This document shows positions 38,501 through 48,862 of a stretch of 64,000 bases of DNA, piece after piece. Both the position numbers and the translations under genes were made by a program. Source of the DNA: Pseudochryseolinea flava (GTDB taxonomy: Bacteria; Bacteroidota; Bacteroidia; Cytophagales; Cyclobacteriaceae); the NCBI RefSeq assembly GCF_003286915.1, contig NZ_QMFY01000011.1:1-64000 (forward strand). The letters are read 5' to 3'. Below the pieces are notes generated by a model. That model searched no databases and had not been told where the DNA came from. It worked only from the letters and a program-made list of their open reading frames with translations. Every line of letters begins with the position of its first letter. Within the stretch, counting starts at the first letter, position 1.

Positions 38501-39886
38501 TTGGATCGCTTTTCCTTCGATCAATTTTGGCTGGAATGCCTGGATACCAAGTCTGTGAAGCGTTGGAGCACGGTTGAGGAGCACAGGGTGTCCTTTCAAT
38601 ACGTTTTCCAAAATATCCCAGATCACTGGATCTTTTCTATCAACAATCTTCTTCGCAGACTTAACCGTCTTCACGATTCCTCTTTCGATGAGCTTGCGGA
38701 TAATGAATGGCTTGAACAATTCAGCTGCCATGTCTTTTGGAAGACCGCACTCATGAAGTTTCAATTCAGGACCTACCACGATAACGGAACGACCAGAGTA
38801 ATCAACACGTTTACCGAGGAGGTTTTGACGGAAACGACCTTGCTTACCTTTGAGCATATCACTCAACGACTTCAGGGCACGGTTTCCATCTGAACGAACA
38901 GCGTTCACTTTTCTAGAGTTGTCGAACAATGAATCGACAGCCTCCTGTAGCATACGCTTCTCGTTACGAAGGATAACTTCAGGAGCTTTGATATCAATCA
39001 GTCTCTTCAGACGGTTGTTACGAATGATAACACGTCTGTAAAGGTCATTCAAATCTGACGTCGCAAAACGACCGCCATCCAATGGAACAAGTGGACGCAA
39101 TTCTGGTGGAATTACTGGAACCATCTTGATCACCATCCACTCTGGCTTGTTCTCGATGCGAGTACGCGCTTCACGGAAAGCTTCTACCACTTTCAAACGC
39201 TTCAATGCCTCCGCCTTACGTTGCTGTGACGTATCGGTCGCAGCTTGGTGACGCAAGTCGTAAGAAAGTTGATCGAGTTGTGTTCTTGACAACAACATCT
39301 CCAACGCCTCTGCACCCATCTTCGCGATGAATTTCTTAGGATCGTTGTCATCTAATAATTGATTCTCCCGTGGAAGCTTATCGATAATATCGAGGTATTC
39401 TTCTTCTGTGAGGAAGTCTAGCCTGTTTACACCATCTTCTTCTTTAACACCTGGTTGAATAACAACGTAGCGCTCGTAGTAGATGATTTGATCAAGTTTC
39501 TTCGTAGCAAGACCAAGCAAATAACCGATCTTGTTAGGAAGGGAACGGAAGTACCAGATGTGTGCTACAGGTACAACAAGTTCAATGTGGCCCATACGCT
39601 CGCGACGCACCTTCTTCTCGGTAACTTCTACACCGCAGCGATCGCAAATGATGCCTTTATAACGAATTCTCTTATACTTACCGCAATGACATTCCCAATC
39701 CTTCACAGGACCGAAAATACGCTCGCAGAACAAACCACCCATTTCAGGCTTGTACGTTCTGTAATTGATGGTTTCCGGTTGTGTAACCTCACCGTGAGAA
39801 CTCTCAAGAATTGATTCCGGAGAAGCCAAACTAATGGTGATCTTTGAGAAGTCGTTGTTGATCTTTTTATTTTTTCTGAAAGACAT
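35579..39886 (-). CDS. rpoC: RNA polymerase beta' subunit
   Basis: Catalytic subunit of RNA polymerase. Its 1435 residues have the N-terminal zinc ribbon [24 protein letters not shown] (residues about 66-90), the active-site motif [15 protein letters not shown], the second zinc site [13 protein letters not shown], and the trigger-loop region ([19 protein letters not shown]). It is of normal length for Bacteroidota and shows no break. It follows rpoB after an 89-base spacer that holds an unusual heptad array. Confidence 0.98.
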   Translation of the reverse strand: MSFRKNKKINNDFSKITISLASPESILESSHGEVTQPETINYRTYKPEMGGLFCERIFGPVKDWECHCGKYKRIRYKGIICDRCGVEVTEKKVRRERMGHIELVVPVAHIWYFRSLPNKIGYLLGLATKKLDQIIYYERYVVIQPGVKEEDGVNRLDFLTEEEYLDIIDKLPRENQLLDDNDPKKFIAKMGAEALEMLLSRTQLDQLSYDLRHQAATDTSQQRKAEALKRLKVVEAFREARTRIENKPEWMVIKMVPVIPPELRPLVPLDGGRFATSDLNDLYRRVIIRNNRLKRLIDIKAPEVILRNEKRMLQEAVDSLFDNSRKVNAVRSDGNRALKSLSDMLKGKQGRFRQNLLGKRVDYSGRSVIVVGPELKLHECGLPKDMAAELFKPFIIRKLIERGIVKTVKSAKKIVDRKDPVIWDILENVLKGHPVLLNRAPTLHRLGIQAFQPKLIEGKAIQLHPLVCTAFNADFDGDQMAVHVPLGQEAILEASLLMLSSHNILNPANGAPITVPSQDMVLGLYYLTKGRKSTPEHPVIGEGKRFYSAAEVIVAFNEKKLSKHANIKVRVNVKDKKTGELSYKMIETVTGRVIFNQYVPEEVGYVDELLTKKKLQTIISDIFKHAGQSKTAKFLDDIKELGFQMAYKGGLSMGLNDVKVPDEKEKLVASAQEDVDGVWNNYMMGLITDNERYNQVIDIWTRTNTLLTNTLMRQLEDDNQGFNSIYMMMHSGARGSREQIRQLGGMRGLMAKPQKNLAGSVGSIIENPILSNFKEGLDVLEYFISTHGARKGLADTALKTADAGYLTRRLVDVAQDLVVTEDDCGTLRGLKVTALKDNEDIVEPLSERILGRVTVHAIYDPLTDEMICDANQEITDEIAKRVEETSIEEVEIRSLLTCESKIGGCAKCYGRNLATGKMVHAGEAVGVIAAQSIGEPGTQLTLRTFHVGGTASNIAVDANIKAKFSGILEFEGVRVIDTTDNDNNPIQVVMGRTGEIRIVDNDRQRVLITNHVPYGSFMKVKDGQKVEKGEELCFWDPYNAVILSEFDGVIEYESIIEGVTFKEESDEQTGHREKVITETRDKTKNPAIVVKGKTETKGYNIPVGAHLAVDAGEKIKAGQVLAKIPRTMGKSRDITGGLPRVTELFEARNPSNPAVVSEIDGVVTYGGIKRGNREIFIESRDGVQKRYLVPLSKHILVQDNDFVKAGQPLSDGSITPSDILSIKGPTAVQEYLVNEIQEVYRLQGVKINDKHIEAIVSQMMQKVEIIDPGDTSFLPGEYVDKLNFREENDLILDKKVVVDAGDSSAMKPGQIITARELRDENSILRRKDQKLVEVRDALAAVSRPTLQGITQASLKTESWLSAASFQETTKVLSEAAIRGKTDWLMGLKENVIVGHLIPAGTGQRKFNDLIVTSKEEYSDLMAATHRKDREKELQD

Positions 39887-39900
39887 ATGCTTAGTTTTCA

Positions 39901-39970
39901 GTTAAACAGTTCACAGTTATTGTTTAAGGTTCGCGGTTGACTGTGAACGGTCAACCGTGAACCGTGAACT
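39901..39970. repeat. Heptad word array and hairpin in the rpoB-rpoC spacer
   Basis: The spacer divides into ten consecutive words that each begin GT. Eight are exactly 7 bases: GTTCACA, GTTTAAG, GTTCGCG, GTTGACT, GTGAACG, GTCAACC, GTGAACC and GTGAACT. The first word is 8 bases and the third is 6. Inside the array, GGTTCGCGGTTGAC pairs with GTCAACCGTGAACC (one G-U) around a short loop, a 14-bp hairpin in the message. Similar arrays occur between the tRNA genes at 48.8-49.2 kb. Confidence 0.75.
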
Positions 39971-39975
39971 ACTTC

Positions 39976-42900
39976 TTAATCCATGGTGATCTCAAGCGCC
40001 AAGCCTCTGAGTTCGTGCACCAATACGTTGAACGACTCTGGAATATTTGGCCTGCGCATGTTCTCACCTTTAACAATCGCTTCGTATGCTTTCGCACGAC
40101 CGATCACGTCATCAGACTTAATCGTGAGGATTTCTTGTAGGATGTTCGAAGCACCGAATGCCTCAATCGCCCAAACCTCCATCTCTCCGAAACGCTGACC
40201 ACCGAACTGTGCTTTACCACCAAGCGGTTGCTGTGTGATAAGCGAGTAAGGTCCGATAGAACGTGCGTGCATCTTATCGTCTACAAGGTGACCAAGTTTC
40301 AGCATATACGCCACACCTACAGTTACAGGTTGATCGAACTTATCTCCAGTCAAACCATCGTACAAGTATGTACGACCGTATGGCGGAAGACCTGCTTCTT
40401 TCAATTCACCTTGCACTTCATCAATGGTAGCACCGTCGAAAATTGGTGTTGCATATTTGCGACCTAATTTCAAACCTGCCCATGCAAGTACAGTTTCGTA
40501 GATTTGACCCAAGTTCATACGTGAAGGTACACCAAGCGGGTTGAGACAGATGTCTACTGGTGTTCCGTCTTCAAGGAATGGCATGTCTTCATCGCGAACG
40601 ATTCTTGCTACCACACCCTTGTTACCGTGGCGACCCGCCATCTTATCCCCTACTTTCAGTTTACGCTTCTTCGCAATGTAAACTTTAGCAAGCTGTACAA
40701 TACCTGTTGGAAGTTCATCCCCTACTTCGAGGGTGAAACGTTCACGCTTGAATTCACCAGCGTAAGTATTGCGCTTAATTGTATAATTCTTCACCAACTG
40801 CGCGATAAGCTCATTCGTATGATCATCGCTTGTCCAGTTTTCTAAGCTAATGTCGGCAATCAAGTTCACTTCTTCAGGAACGTTGTAATTGCTTTCATCG
40901 CGGTAAATGTTCTTATCAGGGAAGAGATTGTTGTCAATTACCTTCTGAGAGAACTTCACGCCTTTGCTTACTAACTCATCACCAAACTTGTGCTTCACAC
41001 CGTTGCTGGATTTACCATTCAGGAGTGTAGTCAGTTTCTTGATGATCTCTTCGCGAAGTTCAGTAAGCTGCTTGCTGTACTTGTTCTTCAATGCGTCGAG
41101 TTCTTTCTTAGACTTCGTGCGTACATCTTTGTCGCGCTTAGGTCTTGAGAAGAGTTTTGTATCGATAACAACACCTTTCAATGATGGAGGTGCCTTGAGG
41201 GATGCATCTTTAACATCACCTGCTTTGTCACCGAAGATCGCACGAAGAAGTTTCTCTTCTGGCGTAGGATCGGTTTCTCCTTTAGGTGTGATCTTACCGA
41301 TCAAGATATCGCCTTCTCTAACTTCTGCTCCCGTACGGATGATACCATTCTCATCGAGATGTTTCACCGCTTCTTCGCTTACGTTAGGAATTTCTGATGT
41401 CAATTCTTCTTCACCACGTTTTGTATCACGAACTTCAAGTTCGAATTCTTCAATGTGGATTGAAGTGTAAACGTCATCACGAACAACTTTCTCAGAGATT
41501 ACGATCGCATCCTCGAAGTTGTAACCTTGCCATGGCATGTATGCCACAAGAAGGTTTCTTCCAAGGGCGAGCTCACCATTTGCGGTAGCGTAACCTTGAC
41601 ACAGTGGTTGTCCTTTTTCAACCTTCTGACCTTTTCTTACAAGTGGCGTGAGGTTGATACAGGTATCCTGGTTAGTTCTTCTGAACTTAATCAGGGTGTA
41701 TGTTTTGAATTCATCATCGAATGATACGAGTTGCTGCTCTTCAGTGACTTCGTACTTGATAACGATTTTCTTCGCATCTACAAATTCTACGACACCTGTT
41801 CCTTCTGCAAGGATAAGTGCTCTTGAATCAAGTGCAACACGTCCTTCAAGACCAGTTCCTACTACAGGCGCTTCTGGTCTCATCAACGGTACTGCTTGAC
41901 GTTGCATGTTCGAACCCATCAACGCACGGTTAGCATCGTCGTGCTCAAGGAATGGAATCATCGAAGCCGCAACCGAAACGATTTGGTTAGGCGCAATATC
42001 CATGTACTTGAGATCTTTTGGTTCAACCACAGGGAAGTCACCTTCGAAACGAGCTTTGATCTTCTCATCGACAAACTCGCCACCATTCTTCAATGGCATT
42101 TTCGCCTGCGCGATATAGTTGGTATCTTCTTCCTCTGCTGTTAAGAACACAACAGGATCTTTCACTTTTACTTTACCGTTTTCAACTTTACGGTAAGGTG
42201 TTTCAATGAAGCCCATCTTGTTCACTTTTGCATGAACGCAAAGCGACGAGATCAAACCGATGTTCGGACCCTCTGGCGTCTCAATGGTACACAGACGACC
42301 GTAGTGCGTATAGTGTACATCTCGAACCTCGAACCCTGCGCGCTCGCGCGAGAGACCACCAGGACCGAGTGCCGACATTCTCCGCTTGTGCGTGATCTCT
42401 GCCAATGGATTGGTTTGATCCATGAACTGAGACAACTGGTTTGTTCCAAAGAAGGAGTTAATTACCGACGAAAGCGTACGCGCATTGATCAAGTCCACAG
42501 GCTTGAAGTCTTCATTGTCGCGAACATTCATTCTTTCTTTGATTGTTCTTGCCATACGTGCAAGACCAACGCCGAATTGAGAGTAAAGCTGTTCACCTAC
42601 TGTTCTTACACGACGGTTACTCAAGTGATCGATATCGTCGATAAGTGCTTTAGAGTTGATCAGACCAATGAGGTATTTCACGATAAGGATAATATCCTCT
42701 TTCGTTAATACACGCTGATCAGAGCTGATGTCAAGACCAAGCTTCTTGTTGATTCTATAGCGTCCTACTTCACCGAGGTCGTAGCGCTTTTCACTGAAGA
42801 ACAAGCTCTGGATAATATCGCGAGCAGTTTGTTCATCTGGCGCTTCGGTGTTTCTCAACTGACGATAGATGTACTCAACCGCTTCTTTTTCAGAGTTGGA

Positions 42901-43860
42901 AGTATCTTTCGCGAGTGTATTGAAGATAATGTTGTAATCCGTGATGTTGATATCATCGCGGTGCAGGATAATTGACTTCACACCTGAATCCAGGATTACG
43001 TCAACGTCTTCTGCGCTGATGGTGTGGTCACGCTCGAGTAACACTTCGTTACGATCGATGGACACAACTTCACCAGTATCCTCGTCCACGAAGTCTTCAG
43101 TCCAGGTCTTGAGAACCCTTGCTGCGAGTTTGCGGCCGACGATTTTCTTAAGTGTGTTTTTATTTGCCTCTACTTCTTCAGACAAGCCGAAGAGGTCAAG
43201 GATGTCTTTATCTGAACCATAACCGATTGCACGGAGCAATGTCGTTACAGGGAATTTCTTTTTACGATCGATGTACGCATACATTACAGCGTTAACATCG
43301 GTAGCGAATTCAATCCATGATCCTTTGAAGGGAATAATACGCGCCGAGTACAATTTAGTACCGTTCGTATGTTTGCTCATGGCGAAGAACACGCCCGGTG
43401 AACGGTGAAGCTGTGACACGATAACGCGTTCAGCACCGTTGATCACGAAAGAACCTTTCTCGGTCATATAAGGAATATTCCCGAGGAATACTTCTTGTTC
43501 GATCGTTTCAAAGTCTTCGTTGTCCTCGTCGTTACAGGTCAATCTCAACTTGGCCTTTAACGGTACGGAGAAAGTTAATCCGCGGTCGATACACTCATCG
43601 ACGTCATATTTTGGCGGATCGATAGTGTAGTCAACAAACTCAAGCACGAAGTTTTCGCGCGAGTCGCTGATTGGGAAGTTTTCAGCAAAAACCTTGTAGA
43701 GACCTTCGTTCTGTCTTTTTTCGGCAGGTGTCTCTATCTGAAGGAAATCTTTGAAAGACTGGAGTTGGAGGTCCAGAAAATCTGGATAGTCAAGGACTTT
43801 CTCAATTGAAGAGAAGTCGATTCTACCGTTTATGTTTTTCTTTGCCAAGGTGTTTAACAT
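39976..43860 (-). CDS. rpoB: RNA polymerase beta subunit
   Basis: Catalytic-core subunit of RNA polymerase. Its 1294 residues include the fork loop and rifampicin pocket [53 protein letters not shown], where the residues commonly changed in resistant mutants (Asp, His, and Leu for Ser-531) read as D, H and L. The [14 protein letters not shown] motif and the C-terminal clamp segment ([21 protein letters not shown]) are intact. It follows rplL after a 154-base spacer containing a hairpin. Confidence 0.97.
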   Translation of the reverse strand: MLNTLAKKNINGRIDFSSIEKVLDYPDFLDLQLQSFKDFLQIETPAEKRQNEGLYKVFAENFPISDSRENFVLEFVDYTIDPPKYDVDECIDRGLTFSVPLKAKLRLTCNDEDNEDFETIEQEVFLGNIPYMTEKGSFVINGAERVIVSQLHRSPGVFFAMSKHTNGTKLYSARIIPFKGSWIEFATDVNAVMYAYIDRKKKFPVTTLLRAIGYGSDKDILDLFGLSEEVEANKNTLKKIVGRKLAARVLKTWTEDFVDEDTGEVVSIDRNEVLLERDHTISAEDVDVILDSGVKSIILHRDDINITDYNIIFNTLAKDTSNSEKEAVEYIYRQLRNTEAPDEQTARDIIQSLFFSEKRYDLGEVGRYRINKKLGLDISSDQRVLTKEDIILIVKYLIGLINSKALIDDIDHLSNRRVRTVGEQLYSQFGVGLARMARTIKERMNVRDNEDFKPVDLINARTLSSVINSFFGTNQLSQFMDQTNPLAEITHKRRMSALGPGGLSRERAGFEVRDVHYTHYGRLCTIETPEGPNIGLISSLCVHAKVNKMGFIETPYRKVENGKVKVKDPVVFLTAEEEDTNYIAQAKMPLKNGGEFVDEKIKARFEGDFPVVEPKDLKYMDIAPNQIVSVAASMIPFLEHDDANRALMGSNMQRQAVPLMRPEAPVVGTGLEGRVALDSRALILAEGTGVVEFVDAKKIVIKYEVTEEQQLVSFDDEFKTYTLIKFRRTNQDTCINLTPLVRKGQKVEKGQPLCQGYATANGELALGRNLLVAYMPWQGYNFEDAIVISEKVVRDDVYTSIHIEEFELEVRDTKRGEEELTSEIPNVSEEAVKHLDENGIIRTGAEVREGDILIGKITPKGETDPTPEEKLLRAIFGDKAGDVKDASLKAPPSLKGVVIDTKLFSRPKRDKDVRTKSKKELDALKNKYSKQLTELREEIIKKLTTLLNGKSSNGVKHKFGDELVSKGVKFSQKVIDNNLFPDKNIYRDESNYNVPEEVNLIADISLENWTSDDHTNELIAQLVKNYTIKRNTYAGEFKRERFTLEVGDELPTGIVQLAKVYIAKKRKLKVGDKMAGRHGNKGVVARIVRDEDMPFLEDGTPVDICLNPLGVPSRMNLGQIYETVLAWAGLKLGRKYATPIFDGATIDEVQGELKEAGLPPYGRTYLYDGLTGDKFDQPVTVGVAYMLKLGHLVDDKMHARSIGPYSLITQQPLGGKAQFGGQRFGEMEVWAIEAFGASNILQEILTIKSDDVIGRAKAYEAIVKGENMRRPNIPESFNVLVHELRGLALEITMD

Positions 43861-43927
43861 TTAAGTTCTTGATCCTGGACGGAGAACATTAAGAGAATTA
43901 AATACTAGTTTGGGCACAAATAGGAAT

Positions 43928-43973
43928 AGACCCCGTCTCTTCCGGACTGTGCCGGGGTAGAAAAACGGGGTCT
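43928..43973 (-). promoter_or_regulatory. Hairpin in the rplL-rpoB spacer
   Basis: In the transcript, AGACCCCGT and ACGGGGTCT form a perfect 9-bp stem enclosing 28 bases with an inner CCGG/CCGG pair. No T-run follows, so it is not a plain terminator. The location matches the partial attenuator and RNase III site known in the Escherichia coli rplL-rpoB spacer. An equivalent role here is inference. Confidence 0.6.
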
Positions 43974-44014
43974 AACCGAAGCTGTTAGACGAGTACCCTT
44001 CGTCTTTAGAAGCA

Positions 44015-44392
44015 TTACTTCAACTCAACTTCGGCACCAGCCTCAACGAGTTGTTTCTTCAAGTTCTCAGCTTCGTCCTTAGGTAAACCTTCTTTGATAG
44101 TCTTAGGAGCACCATCAACTACGTCTTTAGCTTCTTTCAAGCCAAGACCTGTAAGTTCTTTAACCAATTTAACGATTTGAAGCTTGTTAGCGCCAGCAGA
44201 CTTCAATACTACATCGAAGTTAGTCTTCTCAGCAGCAGCAGCAGCACCACCACCACCAGCAGCAGGACCAGCTACAACCGCAGCAGCAGCAGGCTCAATA
44301 CCATAAGTATCCTTAAGGTATGCAGCAAGTTCAGTTACTTCTTTAACAGTGAGTTCAACGAGTTGATCTCCGAGTGCTTTAATATCAGCCAT
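44015..44392 (-). CDS. rplL: 50S ribosomal protein L7/L12
   Basis: Stalk protein that recruits translation GTPases, present in several copies per ribosome. Its 125 residues have an N-terminal dimer domain, an Ala/Gly-rich hinge (residues about 34-54) and the C-terminal domain with [38 protein letters not shown]. It lies 33 bases after rplJ. Confidence 0.98.
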   Translation of the reverse strand: MADIKALGDQLVELTVKEVTELAAYLKDTYGIEPAAAAVVAGPAAGGGGAAAAAEKTNFDVVLKSAGANKLQIVKLVKELTGLGLKEAKDVVDGAPKTIKEGLPKDEAENLKKQLVEAGAEVELK

Positions 44393-44425
44393 TGTCGTAA
44401 AATTTAATAAGTTCTTTGTTAATAA

Positions 44426-44962
44426 TTATTTAGATGCACGTTCTTCCAACGCTTTCACCAATCCAGCTACCTTGTTATTGCTGCTGCTTGTAAGCGCAGA
44501 AATAAGGTTCTTAGCAGGAGACTGAAGCAATGCAATAACGTCGCCGATGAGCTCATTCTTAGATTTAAGCTCACTCAGCATATTGAGGTTCTCATCCCCT
44601 ACAAAGAGGTCTGAGTTGATAGAAGCCGCCTTAAGAACGGGTTTACCATCGAGTTTAATACGAAACTCTTTAATCACCTTCGCTGGGAGATTACCGACTT
44701 CTTTGGAGAACATTACTCCCGAGAAACCATGTAATGCTTTAAACAAAGGCGAATAATCTGTGCCTTCTTGCTTTTCGAGGGCCTTACGGATCAAAGTGTT
44801 TTTGTACACTTTGTATTCGATACCGCTCTTGAAGCAAAGTCTTCTAAAATTATTTACTTGCGCTACAGTAAAACCTGTTGCATCAGTAATATAGAAGTGC
44901 GCATTGTTGGCAAACTTTTCTGAAAGCTCTTCAATGATCTGTGCTTTTTCTTCTCTGGTCAT
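44426..44962 (-). CDS. rplJ: 50S ribosomal protein L10
   Basis: Stalk base that anchors L7/L12 dimers and, in Escherichia coli, represses its own operon. Its 178 residues begin MTREEKAQIIEELSEKF, with FYITDATGFTVAQVNNFRRLC and YKVYKNTLIRKALE, and a C-terminal helix for L12 binding. It starts only 11 bases after rplA, leaving little room for an L10-binding leader between the two. Confidence 0.97.
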   Translation of the reverse strand: MTREEKAQIIEELSEKFANNAHFYITDATGFTVAQVNNFRRLCFKSGIEYKVYKNTLIRKALEKQEGTDYSPLFKALHGFSGVMFSKEVGNLPAKVIKEFRIKLDGKPVLKAASINSDLFVGDENLNMLSELKSKNELIGDVIALLQSPAKNLISALTSSSNNKVAGLVKALEERASK

Positions 44963-44973
44963 GTCTTTAATTC

Positions 44974-45672
44974 TTAAATGCCAGCAATCGAATTTTTGTC
45001 AACCGCTATCCCCGGGCTCATGGTCGTAGAGATACTAATACTTCTAAAGTATTCTCCCTTCGCAGAAGCAGGTTTTAGCTTGGCAACAACGTTGATCATT
45101 TCCACAGCATTGTCCCGGATTTTATCGGCCGAGAAGGAAGCTCTACCAATGCTGACGTGAATGGTCCCTTGTTTATCAATTTTGAAGTCGATTTTACCGG
45201 CTTTTACTTCTTTCACCGCTTTTCCGACTTCTAGCGTAACAGTTCCTGATTTAGGATTTGGCATAAGTCCGCGAGGTCCGAGTACCTTTCCAAGCTTACC
45301 TACTTTTGCCATTACTGTAGGTGTACAGATGATCACATCGATATCTGTCCATCCACCTTCGATCTTTGTGATATAATCATCAAGACCTACGTGATCGGCA
45401 CCCGCATCTTTTGCTTCCTGAACTTTATCAGGTGTACAAAGAACAAGTACACGAACTGTTTTACCAATACCATGTGGTAATGATACTACACCCCTTACCA
45501 TTTGATCTGATTTCTTAGGGTCAACACCTAAACGGATATCAAGATCTACAGAAGCATCGAACTTTGTGAAAGTGATTTCTTGCAAAAGTTTTGATGCATC
45601 TTCCAAAGAGTATTCCTTCTCTGGATTGTATTTAGCAAGGACTGCTTTTCTGTTTTTAGAAATTTTCGCCAT
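44974..45672 (-). CDS. rplA: 50S ribosomal protein L1
   Basis: Mobile L1 stalk protein that guides deacylated tRNA out of the ribosome. Its 232 residues have [38 protein letters not shown] at the N-terminal side and the signature [21 protein letters not shown]. It lies 5 bases after rplK. Confidence 0.98.
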   Translation of the reverse strand: MAKISKNRKAVLAKYNPEKEYSLEDASKLLQEITFTKFDASVDLDIRLGVDPKKSDQMVRGVVSLPHGIGKTVRVLVLCTPDKVQEAKDAGADHVGLDDYITKIEGGWTDIDVIICTPTVMAKVGKLGKVLGPRGLMPNPKSGTVTLEVGKAVKEVKAGKIDFKIDKQGTIHVSIGRASFSADKIRDNAVEMINVVAKLKPASAKGEYFRSISISTTMSPGIAVDKNSIAGI

Positions 45673-45677
45673 CGCTT

Positions 45678-46124
45678 TTAGTTTTTATCCCAAGGAGGGG
45701 TTCCTGATACTGTAATACCTAAGCTTCTTGCAGTACCTGCTACCATCTTCATTGCAGATTCAATTTTGAATGCATTGAGATCCGGCATTTTGGTTTCTGC
45801 AATAGTTTTCACTTGGTCCCAAGTGATTGAGCCTACCTTTGTACGGTTTGGTTCTGCTGAACCTTTTTGTTTTTTAGCGGCATCTAAAATCAGGATTGCG
45901 GCTGGTGGTGTCTTGATAACGAAGTCAAAAGACTTGTCGTTATAAATACTAATCAACACTGGAAGCACTTGTCCCGGCTTGTCCTGAGTACGTGCATTGA
46001 ATTGCTTACAAAAGTCCATGATGTTTAGACCTTTTGAACCCAATGCAGGACCAATTGGAGGTGCCGGATTTGCTGCTCCGCCTTTTACCTGTAATTTCAG
46101 ATAGCCTACGATTTCCTTTGCCAT
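45678..46124 (-). CDS. rplK: 50S ribosomal protein L11
   Basis: GTPase-centre protein involved in stringent response activation and thiopeptide binding. Its 148 residues start [36 protein letters not shown], with the C-terminal rRNA-binding domain ([16 protein letters not shown]). It follows nusG by 6 bases. Confidence 0.98.
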   Translation of the reverse strand: MAKEIVGYLKLQVKGGAANPAPPIGPALGSKGLNIMDFCKQFNARTQDKPGQVLPVLISIYNDKSFDFVIKTPPAAILILDAAKKQKGSAEPNRTKVGSITWDQVKTIAETKMPDLNAFKIESAMKMVAGTARSLGITVSGTPPWDKN

Positions 46125-46130
46125 GTTATC

Positions 46131-46688
46131 TTAGTCTAGCTTTTCTACCTGCATATAACTCAACTCTACCGGAGTATTCCGGCCAAAAATTTTCACCATT
46201 ACATTGAGCTTCTTCTTGTCTTCAAAAATCTCCTCAACTGTTCCCGTAAATCCGCTGAATGGACCATCCATTACTTTCACGGACTCACCTTTGATAAATG
46301 GTGTCTCGAGCTTTTCCTCGAGTTCGTCAATCTCATCAACTTTACCGAGAATCCTGTTAACCTCTGATTGACGAAGAGGTACGGGATCCTTGGAAGCCCC
46401 GGTGCCGTTGGTACTGAGAAATCCGATTACGCCTGGAATACTATTCACGGCGTGAAAGGCTTCTCCGTTCGAGAGATCTGCAGAGATGAGGACGTAACCT
46501 GGGAAGAAGTTCCGCTCACGAACTCGCTTCTTGCCGTTCCTCATTTCGTATACTTTTTCTGAAGGGATCAATACTTGCGGAATGAAATCCACGAGTTTTG
46601 AGCGTTCGATCTCAGTCTCCAGGTAGGATTTAACCTTCTTTTCCTGGCCACTTACGACCCTGAGTACATACCATTTCAGCTCGCCCAT
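46131..46688 (-). CDS. nusG: Transcription termination/antitermination protein NusG
   Basis: Couples RNA polymerase to the ribosome and Rho. Its 185 residues have the NGN domain (KWYVLRVVSGQEKKVKSYLE ... RNFFPGYVLISADL) and a C-terminal KOW domain beginning with FIKGESVKVMDGPFSGFTGTVEEI. It is co-directional with secE (11-base gap) and rplK, the usual order. Confidence 0.98.
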   Translation of the reverse strand: MGELKWYVLRVVSGQEKKVKSYLETEIERSKLVDFIPQVLIPSEKVYEMRNGKKRVRERNFFPGYVLISADLSNGEAFHAVNSIPGVIGFLSTNGTGASKDPVPLRQSEVNRILGKVDEIDELEEKLETPFIKGESVKVMDGPFSGFTGTVEEIFEDKKKLNVMVKIFGRNTPVELSYMQVEKLD

Positions 46689-46699
46689 AGTATCCCTCC

Positions 46700-46891
46700 T
46701 TAAACTGATCTATAAAACCATTCAAGACCGGTTCTGAAAACCCAGTCTACTGCAAAGATTACAGCGGCAAAAATTGATGTCGCCACCATTACCAACACGG
46801 CACTGCCTTGAAGTTCACTGTACTTGGACCAAGTCACCTTATTGGTGATTTCGTCCCAGGATTCTGCCAGATAGGTTTTAACTTTTTCCAT
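46700..46891 (-). CDS. secE: Preprotein translocase subunit SecE
   Basis: Small clamp subunit of the SecYEG channel. The 63-residue protein has the amphipathic helix AESWDEITNKVTWSKYSELQGSA and a single membrane helix (VLVMVATSIFAAVIFAVDWVF), the minimal one-helix form. It follows tRNA-Trp and starts the nusG-ribosomal-rpo unit. Confidence 0.96.
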   Translation of the reverse strand: MEKVKTYLAESWDEITNKVTWSKYSELQGSAVLVMVATSIFAAVIFAVDWVFRTGLEWFYRSV

Positions 46892-47008
46892 TGATCTTAG
46901 TCTTTGTATGGTTCAGGATCAGCCTGAAGTTTCTTGCTACTAAAGTCACAAGCATCCGTGCTTGTTTCTATTTAGTATTTCTATCCAGGTCGCCCTGTAT
47001 AGATTTTG

Positions 47009-47081
47009 CACGGGTGGAGAGACTCGAACTCCCAGCCAACGGTTTTGGAGACCGCTACTCTACCAATTGAGCTACACCCGT
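47009..47081 (-). tRNA. tRNA-Trp (CCA anticodon)
   Basis: The cloverleaf is complete on the minus strand. The acceptor arm pairs ACGGGTG with CACCCGT. The D arm contains TAGCTCAATTGGTAGAG, the anticodon loop CTCCAAA gives CCA, and the T arm contains GTTCGAG. The 3' CCA is not encoded. It lies between the tuf terminator and secE, the usual place in Bacteroidota. Confidence 0.95.
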
Positions 47082-47100
47082 AAATATGATTCGGATTCAC

Positions 47101-47163
47101 CTTAAGTTAAGTCACTGTCACCAGCACTCTACCTCCCGATCGCTATCGGAATGAGCTACACCC
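47101..47163 (-). pseudogene. Broken copy of tRNA-Trp 5' half with palindrome in the D-loop
   Basis: The minus strand reads GGGTGTAGCTCA, then TTCCGATAGCGATCGGGA, then GGTAGAG. The flanking parts equal the acceptor and D arm of the intact tRNA-Trp that starts 20 bases downstream. The inserted piece carries CCGAT/ATCGG, a palindrome. No anticodon arm, T arm or 3' acceptor follows. Instead there are GTGAC-type words (GTGCTGGTGACAGTGACTTAAC). It is not a functional tRNA. Confidence 0.7.
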
Positions 47164-47234
47164 TTTTATTTCTTTGTTTTTTCCGTCCTTATCAGCCTGA
47201 CCACACACCTACACGCACCCCAAAAAACGGACTG

Positions 47235-47265
47235 CAAAGGTATAAGAATACCAAACAAAATAAAA
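47235..47265 (-). promoter_or_regulatory. Promoter of the tRNA-Trp-secE-nusG-rplKAJL-rpoBC unit
   Basis: TACCTTTG at 47242-47235 is a full TAnnTTTG match. At the expected 19-base distance the upstream box reads TTTT, which lies inside the tuf terminator stem. Transcription would pass first through the broken tRNA copy and then tRNA-Trp. Confidence 0.65.
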
Positions 47266-47300
47266 GCGTTCCTGAAAATTTCTCCCAGAAACGCTTTTTA
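47262..47300 (-). terminator. Terminator after tuf
   Basis: AAAAGCGTT and AACGCTTTT form a 9-bp stem around a loop of about 19 bases. Its position 16 bases beyond the tuf stop codon marks the end of the tRNA-tuf unit. T-rich tracts exist on both strands. Confidence 0.75.
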
Positions 47301-47315
47301 TTGATTATCAACGAA

Positions 47316-48503
47316 TTAATCGAGGATTTCAGTAACCTGACCTGATCCTACAGTGCGGCCACCTTCGCGGATCGCGAAACGAAGACCTTTTTCCATTGCG
47401 ATCTTGTTGATCAATGTAACTTCGATCGAGATGTTATCGCCAGGCATAACCATTTCTACACCTGCAGGCAACATGATCTCTCCTGTTACGTCTGTTGTAC
47501 GGAAATAGAATTGTGGACGGTATTTGTTGAAGAATGGTGTGTGACGACCACCTTCTTCTTTAGACAATACGTAAACCTCAGCTTTGAATTTAGCGTGTGG
47601 TGTTACTGAACCTGGTTTACAGATAACCATACCACGCTTGATTTGCTCTTTTTCAACACCGCGGAGGAGAAGACCTACGTTGTCACCAGCTTCACCTCTG
47701 TCAAGGATCTTACGGAACATCTCAACACCAGTGATGGTAGATGAAAGGTTCTCAGCACCCATACCGAGGATTTGAACTGGATCACCAGTTTTGATAACAC
47801 CGCGTTCGATACGACCAGTTGCTACAGTACCGCGACCAGTGATTGAGAACACGTCTTCAACAGGCATCAAGAAATCTTTGTCTACAAGACGAACTGGAAT
47901 TGGAATGAAGTTATCAACTGCTTCCATAAGTTCTTCAACTTTAGCAACCCATTTTGGCTCGCCGTTCAATGCACCAAGAGCAGAACCTCTGATCACAGGC
48001 ATTGTGTCGCCAGGGAAGTTATATGCTGACATCAATTCACGAACTTCCATTTCAACAAGGTCTAACAATTCTGTGTCATCTACCAAGTCTACTTTGTTCA
48101 TGAATACTACAAGCGCAGGTACACCTACCTGACGTGCAAGAAGGATGTGTTCGCGTGTTTGTGGCATTGGACCGTCGGTAGCAGCAACTACGAGGATCGC
48201 ACCGTCCATCTGAGCAGCACCTGTAACCATGTTCTTCACATAGTCAGCGTGACCTGGACAGTCTACGTGAGCATAGTGACGGTTAGCTGTAGCGTACTCA
48301 ACGTGTGATGTGTTGATTGTGATACCCCGTTCTTTTTCTTCTGGAGCGTTGTCGATAGAAGAGAAGTCACGCATTGCAGCAAGACCTTTAGTTGCAAGTA
48401 CTTTTGTGATCGCAGCTGTAAGGGTAGTTTTACCGTGGTCAACGTGACCGATGGTACCTATGTTTACGTGTGGTTTCGAGCGGTCGAATTGTTCTTTAGC
48501 CAT
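47316..48503 (-). CDS. tuf: Elongation factor Tu
   Basis: GTPase that delivers aminoacyl-tRNA to the ribosome. Its 395 residues have G1 [10 protein letters not shown], the switch region [13 protein letters not shown]3 [12 protein letters not shown] and G4 NKVDLVDD, with domains II and III complete. It is the only tuf in the window and is transcribed behind tRNA-Tyr, tRNA-Gly and tRNA-Thr. Confidence 0.98.
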   Translation of the reverse strand: MAKEQFDRSKPHVNIGTIGHVDHGKTTLTAAITKVLATKGLAAMRDFSSIDNAPEEKERGITINTSHVEYATANRHYAHVDCPGHADYVKNMVTGAAQMDGAILVVAATDGPMPQTREHILLARQVGVPALVVFMNKVDLVDDTELLDLVEMEVRELMSAYNFPGDTMPVIRGSALGALNGEPKWVAKVEELMEAVDNFIPIPVRLVDKDFLMPVEDVFSITGRGTVATGRIERGVIKTGDPVQILGMGAENLSSTITGVEMFRKILDRGEAGDNVGLLLRGVEKEQIKRGMVICKPGSVTPHAKFKAEVYVLSKEEGGRHTPFFNKYRPQFYFRTTDVTGEIMLPAGVEMVMPGDNISIEVTLINKIAMEKGLRFAIREGGRTVGSGQVTEILD

Positions 48504-48686
48504 ATTTGAAAATCCCTGTTAAAGTTTAAAATTATAGTGTTAATGAAATAGTTTTTCTAATTCAAGATCCAACCTACTGTTGAATCAACACCCTGAACAT
48601 TTTAAGCCTTTCGAATAGGGTTTCTGCTTAAGATTTTAGATTGTTGACTGCTGAGATTTGCTAGGTCCCGGCCTGCTTTGTCAAAC

Positions 48687-48701
48687 AATTCGTATCGAAT
48701 T
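48687..48701. repeat. Small perfect palindrome upstream of tuf
   Basis: AATTCG and CGAATT flank TAT, making a 6-bp stem and 3-base loop in the 209-base spacer between tRNA-Thr and tuf. It may help tRNA 3' processing or be chance. The same spacer also has a weak 7-base-period stretch at 48631-48658 (AGATTTT, AGATTGT, TGACTGC, TGAGATT). Confidence 0.35.
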
Positions 48702-48712
48702 ACTTTTTGGAG

Positions 48713-48783
<71 letters not shown>

Positions 48784-48784
<1 letters not shown>

Positions 48785-48818
48785 TTAATATCTTAATCTT
48801 CACTGTTGAACGCTCAAC
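48784..48818. repeat. Heptad array upstream of tRNA-Thr
   Basis: On the plus strand the stretch divides into CTTAATA, TCTTAAT, CTTCACT, GTTGAAC and GCTCAAC, five 7-base words. The last two form a small fold-back (GTTGA/TCAAC). It fills the place where the 3' half of the broken tRNA-Thr copy should be. Confidence 0.5.
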
Positions 48819-48862
48819 CTTGGCGCGCCACGCGCCATGCTCTACCACTGAGCTACAACAGC
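48801..48862 (-). pseudogene. Broken copy of tRNA-Thr 5' half with GC palindrome
   Basis: GCTGTTGTAGCTCAGTGGTA and the following GAGC are identical to the start of the intact tRNA-Thr. The anticodon arm is replaced by GGCGCG-TGG-CGCGCC, a 6-bp stem with a 3-base loop. There is no normal T arm. A 3' CAACAGT could pair with the acceptor, giving a 61-62-base tRNA-like fold, but it lies in a heptad array and may match by chance. Confidence 0.7.

Noticed and set aside
38381-38893. 170-codon plus-strand ORF inside rpoC
   Set aside because: Antisense to the catalytic region of rpoC; the open frame follows from the codon pattern of the real gene. The same applies to the long antisense frames in rpoB and clpB.
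42400-42500. Possible rifampicin-resistance changes in rpoB
   Set aside because: The pocket text matches the usual sensitive sequence at the positions I can align by eye. Leu at the 531-equivalent context cannot be judged without a proper alignment, so no claim is made.
47151-47345. 64-codon plus-strand ORF between tRNA-Trp and tuf
   Set aside because: It spans the broken tRNA copy, the secE promoter and the tuf terminator, and enters tuf on the opposite strand. The translation has no protein-like features.
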